Of a stretch of 64,000 bases of DNA, positions 28,608-38,661 are shown piece after piece. Numbering within the stretch: position 1 is the stretch's first letter; each line of letters starts with the position of its first letter. The DNA is from Pseudomonas putida (lineage in GTDB: Bacteria; Pseudomonadota; Gammaproteobacteria; Pseudomonadales; Pseudomonadaceae). The position numbers and the translations under genes were made by a program. The notes under the pieces are model-generated. The model had not been told where the DNA came from, searched no databases, and saw only the letters and a program-made list of their open reading frames with translations. Location of the stretch: the NCBI RefSeq assembly GCF_028682395.1, contig NZ_JANHLC010000011.1:1-64000 (forward strand), given 5' to 3'.

Positions 28608-31046
28608 TCAGCTGGGCCTGGCCTGTGCCAGGGCCGCTTCAGCCAACTCCTTCTCTGCCTCCTTGAGGTCTTCGTCGCTGATCATTTCCGCAATGACTCG
28701 CAGACGCTCCACCACCCGCGCATTGACGCTGCCTTCAGGGAACTGGCCATCGGCATCCGGCTCACCCGCCGGCTCACCGACCAACAGGCTCAGCGCCTCG
28801 TCGGCCTGGCGCACCGCATACACATGGAACAGCCCGGCACGTACCGCCTGCAACACGCGCTCGTCGAGCATCAAGGTCGCGACGTTGGCCTGGGGAATGA
28901 TCGCCCCTTGCTCACCGGTCAGCCCCCGCGCTTCACAGAGCCGGAAGAAGCCTTCGATTTTTTCATTGACCCCACCCACTGCCTGGACTTCACCGAACTG
29001 GTTGATCGAACCGGTAATGGCGAAACACTGCTTGAGCGGGGTTTTCGACAATGCCGAGATCAGCGTACAGGCCTCGCCCAGGGACGCGCTGTCGCCATCG
29101 ACATAGCCATAGGACTGCTCCAGGGCGATGCTCGCCGAAATCGCCAGGGGAAACTCCTGGGCATAGCGACTGCCCAAGTAGCCGGTCAGGATCATCACCC
29201 CCTTGGAGTGGATCGGCTGGCCCAGATTGACCTCGCGCTCGATATCGACGATCCCGCTGCCGCCCGGGTAAACCGTCGCCGAAATACGTGCCGGCACACC
29301 GAAGGCCGAATCACCGACTTCAAGCACGGTCAGCCCATTGCATTTACCCACGGCGGCGCCATCGGTATCGATCAGGATGATCCCGGCCAGCATATCGTCG
29401 AGAATCCGTGCCGACACTCGCCCGGTCCGCGTGGCTTTAGCCTTGAGTGCCCGTTCGATATGGCCGGCGTCGGTCATTTCATCGCCAGCCAGATGACGGA
29501 TAAAGTCCGCCTCGCTGACCAGTTGGAACAAGTCGCCGATCCGCGCCGACAACCGCCCCTGGTGCTCCGCCAGCCGAGCGCTGTAGGTCGCCAGGCGCGC
29601 GACGGCATCCGCGGTCAGCGGCGCCATGCCCTCTTCCGAGGTACGGGTTTTGAGCAACTGGGCGAACTGCTCCAGGCTTTCATCGACCATCGGGATGTCT
29701 TCGTCGAAGTCCACCAGTACCCGGAACATCTCCTGGAAGTCCGGGTCCAGGTCCTGCAGCGTGTAGTACAGCTGACGCGCACCGATAATGATGACCTTGA
29801 CCTGCAACGGGATCATTTGCGGGCTCAGGGTCACCGTGGCCAGGCGACCCAGTTCGCCCAGGGGCGATTCCATTTTCAGCTTACGCGACTGCAGGGCGCG
29901 CTTGAGCGCATCCCAGACAAAAGGCTCGCCGAGCATTTTTTCGGCCTCAAGAATCAGGAAACCACCATTGGCCCGATGCAACGCACCCGGGCGCAACTGC
30001 CGGTAGGTGGTGTAGAGCGCGCCCTGGTCAGTGCTGTACTCGATCCGTCCAAACAGATTGTCGTAGGTCGGGTGCGGCTCGAAGACCACCGGCGCGCCAC
30101 CGCTGGCGGGATGGCCCACCACCAGGCTCGGGCCGTACTGCTCTTCGAGCAGCTTGCGCGCCACCGCGTCGGTCTTGCTGTCATCCACCAACTGCTCGAC
30201 CACGGTTTTGAGCAGGTAAACCTGCATGGCCTGTAGGTAACCGCACACCGCCGCGTTTTCCGCATACTTCTGCGACAACGGTGCCAGCAAGGGTTGCAGG
30301 GCCAGGGTGATGGTTTCCTCGTTCAACTGACGCAACTGGTTACTCGACTCGCGCTTCCATTGCGGCAGGCTGGCCAGTTCTTCGTTGAGACGCTCTTCGA
30401 GGTCGGCGATATCGACGTGAAAACGTTCGCGCTCGGCTTCCGGCAACTGGGCGAACTCCGCTTCGTCCAGAGCCTTGCCCTCGCTCATCGGGGTAAAGGC
30501 GATATTGGTGCTGTCGCGATACAGCGCGACGTCCTTCTCCAGCGCTAGGCGCTCGATCACATCCAGGGCCCGGTCATAGCGCTGGTTGAACGCGCGATCA
30601 ATGGCGCTTTTCTTCTGCTGGTACGACGGATGCTCGAACACCGCAGGAAAGGTCGACAACAGATTGTCGATCAGGCCGTTGATATCGCTGATAAAGGCCC
30701 CAGCCTCTGCGGCCGGCAACTCCAGCGCGCGGGGTTCGCGCGGGTCGTCGAAATTATTGACGTACACCCAGTCGGATGGGGTCTGCAGCCGCTTGGCTTC
30801 GGCCTTGAGGTAGCGTTTGACGAAGGAAAAACGGCCCGTACCGGGCTCGCCCATCACAAAGACGTTGTAACCGGGGCGCGGCATGGCCACACCGAACTGC
30901 AAGGCCTCGACTGCACGCTCCTGGCCGAGTACACCGCGAAAGGGTTCCAGATCATTGGTCGTCGAAAAGCTGAACTGCTCAGCGGAAAAGGGGCGGGTCA
31001 GCGCCTCGGGCGCCAGGCGCAAGCGGGCAGCAACGGAATCGGGCAT
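28608..31046 (-). CDS. asrA: ATP-dependent LonB-like protease (AsrA type)
   Basis: This 812-residue protein has an N-terminal AAA+ ATPase with Walker A GEPGTGR and a long helical insert (about residues 140-300). A C-terminal Lon-type serine peptidase follows, with catalytic Ser653 in GDSASLGEA and Lys696 in GGVNEKIEGF. The Ser-Lys distance of 43 equals that of E. coli Lon (679/722). The ATPase P-loop has Arg after GTG where most have Lys. Homologues include P. aeruginosa AsrA (PA0779), tied to the heat-shock response and aminoglycoside stress, and E. coli YcbZ. AAGGA lies six nt before the start. I found no convincing sigma-32 promoter in the 280-nt upstream gap. Confidence 0.85.
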   Translation of the reverse strand: MPDSVAARLRLAPEALTRPFSAEQFSFSTTNDLEPFRGVLGQERAVEALQFGVAMPRPGYNVFVMGEPGTGRFSFVKRYLKAEAKRLQTPSDWVYVNNFDDPREPRALELPAAEAGAFISDINGLIDNLLSTFPAVFEHPSYQQKKSAIDRAFNQRYDRALDVIERLALEKDVALYRDSTNIAFTPMSEGKALDEAEFAQLPEAERERFHVDIADLEERLNEELASLPQWKRESSNQLRQLNEETITLALQPLLAPLSQKYAENAAVCGYLQAMQVYLLKTVVEQLVDDSKTDAVARKLLEEQYGPSLVVGHPASGGAPVVFEPHPTYDNLFGRIEYSTDQGALYTTYRQLRPGALHRANGGFLILEAEKMLGEPFVWDALKRALQSRKLKMESPLGELGRLATVTLSPQMIPLQVKVIIIGARQLYYTLQDLDPDFQEMFRVLVDFDEDIPMVDESLEQFAQLLKTRTSEEGMAPLTADAVARLATYSARLAEHQGRLSARIGDLFQLVSEADFIRHLAGDEMTDAGHIERALKAKATRTGRVSARILDDMLAGIILIDTDGAAVGKCNGLTVLEVGDSAFGVPARISATVYPGGSGIVDIEREVNLGQPIHSKGVMILTGYLGSRYAQEFPLAISASIALEQSYGYVDGDSASLGEACTLISALSKTPLKQCFAITGSINQFGEVQAVGGVNEKIEGFFRLCEARGLTGEQGAIIPQANVATLMLDERVLQAVRAGLFHVYAVRQADEALSLLVGEPAGEPDADGQFPEGSVNARVVERLRVIAEMISDEDLKEAEKELAEAALAQARPS

Positions 31047-31326
31047 CGGGCATCCTTACATCAGGCGGGGCAGATGCCGGCATTCTGGCGCCGGCCGCAC
31101 CTGACTGGCAAGGCACCACACCGACGAATATGGCCAAACGCCTGAGCGCACCTGAATCATCGACGGAGAGCGCTCCGGTACAGCGCAATGTTTTGTAAAA
31201 AACCACGGAACCTCAAGAACCTGCCTAAACTCCAACGTGCGCGGCTGGACTAATAACTGGCCCACTGGCACGTCAACAAGCCAGAAACCCTGTCCATTGG
31301 TATGCACTTAAAAAGAGAACACAGCT

Positions 31327-31815
31327 ATGAAACGGATTCTTCTCGGTACTCTCTTCACCGTCGCCTCCCTCAACGCCATGGCCCAAGCGCCAGGCGGGCC
31401 GGATTGCGGTTGGGGCAACATGCTGTTCGAAGGCCAGCGAGGCACTCCGGCGCACTTCCTGGCATCCACCACTAACGGCACCTCGGGCAACGCCACCTTC
31501 GGTATGACCTCCGGCACCAACGGCTGCTCGACCAACTCCGCACTGACCTATGGCGGCAAGTCCTGGATTGCCATGAATGGCATGATGAACGAGCTGTCCG
31601 AAGACATGGCCAAAGGCCAGGGCGAAGCCCTGACCACCTACGCCGTGGTCCTGGGTGTGGCTCCGGAAGATCGCGCCCACTTCGCCGCCGTGACCCACGA
31701 GCATTTCCAGCAGATCTTCAGCAAGGCTGACGTGACTGCCGAAGATGTCCATACCAATACCCTGGCCATCCTCAAAGGCGACGCTCGCCTGGCCAAGTAC
31801 GCGACCCCGGCTTAA
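31327..31815 (+). CDS. DUF3015 family periplasmic protein
   Basis: This 162-residue protein has a Sec signal peptide (MKRILLGTLFTVASLNAMA). Its DUF3015 core contains GPDCGWGNMLFEGQRG, HFLASTTNGTSGNATFGMTSGTNGC and TYGGKSWIAMNGMMNELSEDMAKGQGE, with two Cys that may pair. The function is unknown. It is 74 nt upstream of the DUF4105 gene and likely shares its transcript. Confidence 0.88.
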   Translation: MKRILLGTLFTVASLNAMAQAPGGPDCGWGNMLFEGQRGTPAHFLASTTNGTSGNATFGMTSGTNGCSTNSALTYGGKSWIAMNGMMNELSEDMAKGQGEALTTYAVVLGVAPEDRAHFAAVTHEHFQQIFSKADVTAEDVHTNTLAILKGDARLAKYATPA

Positions 31816-31889
31816 GCTCGACCCGCCCGTTCCTCCCGGAGCGGGCACTCTCGTCCCCCCTTTTCTTCGTCTGACAACAGTTGCCGAAC

Positions 31890-33743
31890 ATGCTCAAACG
31901 CCTTGCCTATCTGGCGCTCTGTGCTTGCGCCCCGCTGTATGCCGCACCGCCGCAGGACAACCCACGTTTGCAGCAACTGGCCAACGATCCGTTCTGGCTT
32001 TCCCTGGGCCATTACGAAAGCGCCAAGCTCGGTGGGTGGCGCAGTCATGTCAGCGAACCCAAATTCTTCCTGGCCAGCAACGGCGCGGAGCACCCCGAGG
32101 CCGAGCTGCGGGCCACCGTTCAGGCCCTGTACGCGCCCGCCAGCCTTGGCGAACAGCATGCCCAGTGCGTGTACCCGGCACGTACCCGCTGGCTCAAGGC
32201 TCAGTTGAACCTGAACGATCTGCCCCGCGTCGAGTGCGCGCAGTTCACCCAGTGGTTCAAGGATATCGCCCCCCATAGCGCGGTGATGATCTTCCCGGCA
32301 GCCTATCTCAACAGCCCGTCGTCGATGTTCGGCCATACCCTGCTGCGTATCGACCAGGCCGATGTACAGAGCAACAACACGGCGCTGCTCAGCTATGCGA
32401 TCAACTTCGGGGCCTATATCGAAGGTTCCGACAACAGCCTCCTATACGCCTGGAAAGGCCTGATGGGCGGCTACCCGGGGCTGTTCGCCCTGGTGCCCTA
32501 CCAGGAGAAACTCTCCGAGTACCGCAGCCTGGAAAACCGCGATCTGTGGGAATACCGCCTGAACCTGACCCAGCAGGAAACCGAGCGCATGGTCGAACAT
32601 GTCTGGGAACTCAAACAGATCCAGTTCGACTACTTCTTCTTCGATGAAAACTGCTCCTACCGGCTACTCGAGCTGCTACAGGTGGCTCGCCCCGGCCTGC
32701 ACCTGACCGAGCAGTTTTCCCTGACGGCGATTCCTACCGACACCGTGAAGGCGGTCAAGGACGCCGGCCTGGTGGAAAAGATCGACTACCGCCCGTCCCG
32801 CGAGCGCGAGCTGCTGAGCCGGGCCGAGCCCTTAAGTGGCCCCGAGCAGGATTGGGTACTGCGCGTAAGCGCCGACCAGCAACACCTGCAGGACCCGGAA
32901 TTCAAGGCCCTGCCCCGTGATCGCCAGGCACTGATCGTCGATGCGGCCTATCGCCTCGAACGCTATCGGGCCAATGGCCAGGAACGCGACCCTGCGCGAG
33001 CCCAGCGCAGCTTCGAACTGCTGCGTGAAATCAACCGCAACCCGGCACCGGAGCTGGCCATTGCCGCGCCCGGCCTGCCGGAAGACGGCCACGAGTCACG
33101 CACCTGGCAGGCCGGTATCGGCACCCGCGGCGATGAAGCCTTCGCCGAGTATGGCCTGCGCATGGCCTACCACGACCTGAACGACAATGCCGAAAGCTTC
33201 CCCCTAGGCGCCCAGATCGAAATCCTGCAGATGAAACTGCGCCAGTACGAAGGCAATCACTGGCAATTGCAGCAGTTGGACCTGGCGACCATCCGCTCAC
33301 TGACCCCGCGCAATGCCCTGGTGCAACCCTGGTCATGGCAGGTCACCGGCGGCCTGGAGCGCGTACTGGGCAAACACGGCGATGAAACATTGGTCAGCCA
33401 CGTCAATGGCGGCGCGGGTGGCACCTGGCAACTGGACGACGAATTGCTGGGCTTTGCCCTTGGCACCGTCAGGGTCGAGCACAACCAGGACTTCGCCGCC
33501 TTTATTGCCCCTGCCGCAGGCTTCAATACCGGACTGCTCTGGCGTAACCCGCTGGGCAACCTGAGCCTAGAAGCCAAAGGCGACTATTTCACCAATGGCG
33601 AAGTACGCCGCAGCCTGAGTCTCAATCAGCAGTGGGAACTGTCACGCAACCTGGGGCTGCGACTCAGTGCACAGCGCGAGTTCAGCCAGCTCAGCGCACC
33701 ACAGAACGAGGTGATGCTGGAGCTCAAGTGGTACCACTATTGA
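31890..33743 (+). CDS. DUF4105 (Lnb N-terminal-like) envelope protein
   Basis: This 617-residue protein has a signal peptide ending at PLYA. The DUF4105 domain (about residues 130-300) has NSPSSMFGHTLLRID, LSYAINFGAY and GGYPGLFALVPYQEK, with ENCSYRLLEL as the Cys-containing motif. The last ~240 residues alternate hydrophobic and polar residues like a beta-barrel and end in the aromatic residue Tyr, which suits an outer-membrane protein. The start is the ATG at 31890. The family resembles the periplasmic domain of lacto-N-biosidase maturation proteins, but its role is unknown. Confidence 0.85.
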   Translation: MLKRLAYLALCACAPLYAAPPQDNPRLQQLANDPFWLSLGHYESAKLGGWRSHVSEPKFFLASNGAEHPEAELRATVQALYAPASLGEQHAQCVYPARTRWLKAQLNLNDLPRVECAQFTQWFKDIAPHSAVMIFPAAYLNSPSSMFGHTLLRIDQADVQSNNTALLSYAINFGAYIEGSDNSLLYAWKGLMGGYPGLFALVPYQEKLSEYRSLENRDLWEYRLNLTQQETERMVEHVWELKQIQFDYFFFDENCSYRLLELLQVARPGLHLTEQFSLTAIPTDTVKAVKDAGLVEKIDYRPSRERELLSRAEPLSGPEQDWVLRVSADQQHLQDPEFKALPRDRQALIVDAAYRLERYRANGQERDPARAQRSFELLREINRNPAPELAIAAPGLPEDGHESRTWQAGIGTRGDEAFAEYGLRMAYHDLNDNAESFPLGAQIEILQMKLRQYEGNHWQLQQLDLATIRSLTPRNALVQPWSWQVTGGLERVLGKHGDETLVSHVNGGAGGTWQLDDELLGFALGTVRVEHNQDFAAFIAPAAGFNTGLLWRNPLGNLSLEAKGDYFTNGEVRRSLSLNQQWELSRNLGLRLSAQREFSQLSAPQNEVMLELKWYHY

Positions 33744-33808
33744 ATCCACGGGAAAATCGCTCAATGATCGGGCTCCTAGCCGATCAGAAAGCAGGGAAGC
33801 ACGTTGAA

Positions 33809-34111
33809 ATGACTAATGTCTGCAACAGTATCGAAGAAGTTCGCCACAATATTGACCAGCTGGACCAGCAGATCGTCGCATTGCTCGCCGCCCGCGGCGG
33901 CTATGTGGCCCAGGCCGCGGGCTTCAAGAAAGACCGCGAGGCGGTCAAGGCGCCACAGCGCGTCGAGCAGGTCATCGCCAAGGTCCGCCATCTGGCCACC
34001 GAGCTCGGCGCCAGCCCGGACGTGACCGAACAGGTCTACCGCGCCATGATCGCTGCCTTTATCCAGCAGGAACTGGCCGAACACGCCCGCCTCGGTACGC
34101 CAACGAATTAA
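33809..34111 (+). CDS. Small AroQ-class chorismate mutase / PchB-like protein
   Basis: This 100-residue, all-helical AroQ protein follows the PchB pattern: EEVRHNIDQLDQQIVALLAARGGYV, then AAGFKKD and a C-terminal FIQQELAEH. The Arg, Arg, Lys and Gln expected in the active site are present. PchB is both an isochorismate-pyruvate lyase and a weak chorismate mutase. No pchA or other salicylate gene is adjacent, so simple chorismate mutase activity is as likely. The start was placed at MTNVC, where the domain begins; a GGGA is about 11 nt upstream. An in-frame ATG at 33764 would add 15 residues. Confidence 0.75.
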   Translation: MTNVCNSIEEVRHNIDQLDQQIVALLAARGGYVAQAAGFKKDREAVKAPQRVEQVIAKVRHLATELGASPDVTEQVYRAMIAAFIQQELAEHARLGTPTN

Positions 34112-34190
34112 TCACAGCGGTTTCACACGCCCCTCACTGCCGCATTTCTAGACTGTTTCTATTTGTCCGAATGCGGTATGGGAGGCCAGT

Positions 34191-34544
34191 ATGTGGCGCG
34201 CTTGGGTTATCGGAGCGGTGGTCCTGCTCGCGGGTTGTCAATCAACCCATGAACAACTGCTGGCCCAGGGTTATCCGGCAGCTTTTGCCGATGGGTTCGA
34301 CGATGGTTGCAGCAGCGGACGACAAGCCGCCGGCATCATCAGCGGCGAGTTTCGCAAGAATGTCCCACGCTATCTGCAAGACCCGAACTACGCCGAGGGC
34401 TGGAGCGATGGCTTTCGCCAGTGCCAGGCCCAGGTCGAAAGCCAGGATCGCCAGGAGTATCGCGACCGTCACTGGGACGAACGTGAGCGCGCCTGGCAGC
34501 AGGAAAAGGAGCGTGACAGCGCCCGCGTATTTCGCTCGCCCTGA
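34191..34544 (+). CDS. Small lipoprotein of unknown function
   Basis: The 117-residue product has a lipoprotein signal (VVLLAGC, Cys16). It shows two FADGFDDGC-type and GWSDGFRQC-type segments, which look like a duplicated 'DGF-x2-C' unit, and ends in a charged helical tail (QDRQEYRDRHWDERERAWQQEKE). GGGAGG lies seven nt before the ATG. Small Pseudomonas envelope lipoproteins of this type are common; no function is known to me. Confidence 0.75.
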   Translation: MWRAWVIGAVVLLAGCQSTHEQLLAQGYPAAFADGFDDGCSSGRQAAGIISGEFRKNVPRYLQDPNYAEGWSDGFRQCQAQVESQDRQEYRDRHWDERERAWQQEKERDSARVFRSP

Positions 34545-34609
34545 GTCGCTTCTGGATCACTGCGCCGCCCCCGAGCCTGGCACCATGAGCCCATCACGGG
34601 AGAACCGCC

Positions 34610-36573
<1,964 letters not shown>

Positions 36574-36656
36574 TCAGGGTTTTCAGCACCAAAGTAGGGA
36601 CCCAAAAAAATACTCGCGCACCATGGCGCGCCCCCGCATTGCTGTCGATTTCACGC

Positions 36657-36692
36657 AAAAAAAACGGAGCCCCAAGGCTCCGTCTGTTTTTC
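36657..36692 (-). terminator. ettA rho-independent terminator
   Basis: An 8-bp stem (acggagcc / ggctccgt) with a ccaa loop has eight T residues on the minus strand and a T-run on the plus strand, so it may serve both directions. Confidence 0.85.
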
Positions 36693-36701
36693 GACCGGCG
36701 C

Positions 36702-38369
36702 TTACTGAGCCAGTTTCTTGTGCCGTACACGATGGGGCTGGGCAGCCGCTTCGCCGAGGCGTTTTTTACGATCAGCTTCGTATTCGGTGTAGTTACCCTC
36801 GAAGAACACCGCTTGCGAGTCGTCTTCGTAGGCCAGGATATGGGTGGCCACACGGTCCAGGAACCACCGATCGTGAGAGATCACGATCGCGGCGCCCGGG
36901 AAGTCGAGCAAGGCTTCTTCCAGGGAACGCAGGGTTTCGACGTCGAGGTCGTTGGACGGTTCGTCGAGCAACAGGACGTTGGCGCCCTCTTTCAGGGTCA
37001 AGGCCAGGTGCAGACGGCCACGTTCACCACCGGACAGGTCCTTGACGAACTTCTGCTGGTCGCCGCCCTTGAAGTTGAATCGCCCGACATAGGTACGCGA
37101 AGGGATTTCGTAGTTGCCGATGCGGATCTGGTCCGAACCATCGGAAATCATCTCGAAGACCGTCTTGTTGCCATCCAGGTCATCGCGGCTCTGGTCGACA
37201 CAGGCCAGTTTCACGGTGTCACCGATCTCGATGCTGCCCGAATCCGGTGTTTCCTTGCCCATCAACATACGGAACAGAGTCGATTTACCGGCACCGTTAC
37301 CACCGATCACACCGACAATGGCGCCCTTGGGCATGCTGAACGACAGGTTGTCGATCAGGACGCGATCGCCATAGCCCTTGCTGACATTCTTGAATTCGAT
37401 GACCTTGTCGCCCAGGCGCGGACCGGCCGGGATGTAGATCTCGTTGGTTTCACTGCGCTTCTGGAATTCCTGCGACTGCATTTCCTCGAAGCGTTGCAGA
37501 CGGGCCTTGGATTTCGACTGGCGGGCCTTGGCGCCTTTGCGCACCCATTCCAGCTCTTCCTTCATGGCCTTTTCATGGGCCGACTGCTGCTTGGATTCCT
37601 GGGCCAGACGATCGGACTTGGCTTCCAGCCAACCCGAATAGTTGCCCTCGTAAGGAATACCAGCGCCGCGGTCGAGCTCCAGAATCCAGCCGGCAACGTT
37701 GTCCAGGAAGTAACGGTCGTGCGTAATCGCAACCACGGTGCCCGGGAAGTCGTGCAGGAAGTGCTCCAGCCAGGCGACAGAATCGGCGTCAAGGTGGTTG
37801 GTTGGTTCGTCGAGCAGCAGCATGTCAGGGGCCGACAGCAGCAGGCGGCACAGCGCTACACGACGCTTCTCACCACCGGAGAGGTGTTCGACCTTCGCGT
37901 CCCAGGCCGGCAGGCGCAGCGCGTCGGCGGCGACTTCCAGCTGGCGCTCCAGGTTGTGGCCGTCGCTGGCCTGCAGGATGGCTTCGAGCTTGGCCTGTTC
38001 GGCCGCCAGCTTGTCAAAGTCGGCATCCGGTTCGGCGTAGGCAGCGTAGACCTCGTCCAGGCGGGTCTGGGCGTTTTTGATCACGCTGACCGCTTCCTCG
38101 ACCACTTCACGGACCGTTTTCGACGGATCCAGCTGTGGTTCCTGCGGCAGGTAGCCGATATTCAGGTCCGGCATCGGGCGGGCTTCGCCGTCGAATTCGG
38201 TATCGACGCCAGCCATGATTTTCAACAGGGTGGATTTACCCGAACCGTTCAGGCCGAGTACGCCGATCTTGGCGCCCGGGAAAAACGACAGGGAGATGTT
38301 TTTCAGGATTTCCCGCTTCGGCGGAACAACTTTGCTCAGCCGATGCATGGTGAAGACGTATTGAGCCAT
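36702..38369 (-). CDS. ettA: Energy-dependent translational throttle protein EttA
   Basis: This is an ABC-F protein of 555 residues, the EttA length, with two ABC domains and no membrane segments. Walker A motifs are GLNGSGKST and GGNGAGKST, and the signatures are LSGGEKRRVALC and LSGGERGRLHLALT. The inter-domain linker carries the conserved EEMQSQEFQKRSETNEIYIP segment. It binds the ribosomal E site and blocks elongation when ATP is low. The start at MAQYVFTM is chosen on family length; the upstream open frame is spurious. Confidence 0.97.
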   Translation of the reverse strand: MAQYVFTMHRLSKVVPPKREILKNISLSFFPGAKIGVLGLNGSGKSTLLKIMAGVDTEFDGEARPMPDLNIGYLPQEPQLDPSKTVREVVEEAVSVIKNAQTRLDEVYAAYAEPDADFDKLAAEQAKLEAILQASDGHNLERQLEVAADALRLPAWDAKVEHLSGGEKRRVALCRLLLSAPDMLLLDEPTNHLDADSVAWLEHFLHDFPGTVVAITHDRYFLDNVAGWILELDRGAGIPYEGNYSGWLEAKSDRLAQESKQQSAHEKAMKEELEWVRKGAKARQSKSKARLQRFEEMQSQEFQKRSETNEIYIPAGPRLGDKVIEFKNVSKGYGDRVLIDNLSFSMPKGAIVGVIGGNGAGKSTLFRMLMGKETPDSGSIEIGDTVKLACVDQSRDDLDGNKTVFEMISDGSDQIRIGNYEIPSRTYVGRFNFKGGDQQKFVKDLSGGERGRLHLALTLKEGANVLLLDEPSNDLDVETLRSLEEALLDFPGAAIVISHDRWFLDRVATHILAYEDDSQAVFFEGNYTEYEADRKKRLGEAAAQPHRVRHKKLAQ

Positions 38370-38661
38370 GGTGAACCTAGCGTCAGTGACGGATGAATAA
38401 GGCGCGAGGCGCGCTCGGACTAAAACCATGCGCCGCCAGCAGGATTGATCGAAGACAATCACCGCACGCTGGCCAGGCATTATTGTAGGAGCACAAAACC
38501 GTCGCGTAACCGGCAAAGCTACCTGAATGCCGTGAACAGGGCAAACCGACCGGCCCGGGAGGGCTGGCACTTTGCCACAAGTCAGGGCATGCTAGCCGCC
38601 CTTCGGGCGTCCGGCTTATAGTGCATGTCGCGCCAATCCAGCCCAACCGCAGGATCATAGT

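Noticed and set aside
28545-30236. 563-codon frame opposite the LonB-like protease
   Set aside because: It is antisense to a protease gene with verified catalytic residues; nothing in it resembles a protein family.
33632-33808. Longer start for the chorismate mutase
   Set aside because: It would overlap the end of the DUF4105 gene by over 100 nt and adds unconserved residues before the AroQ fold.
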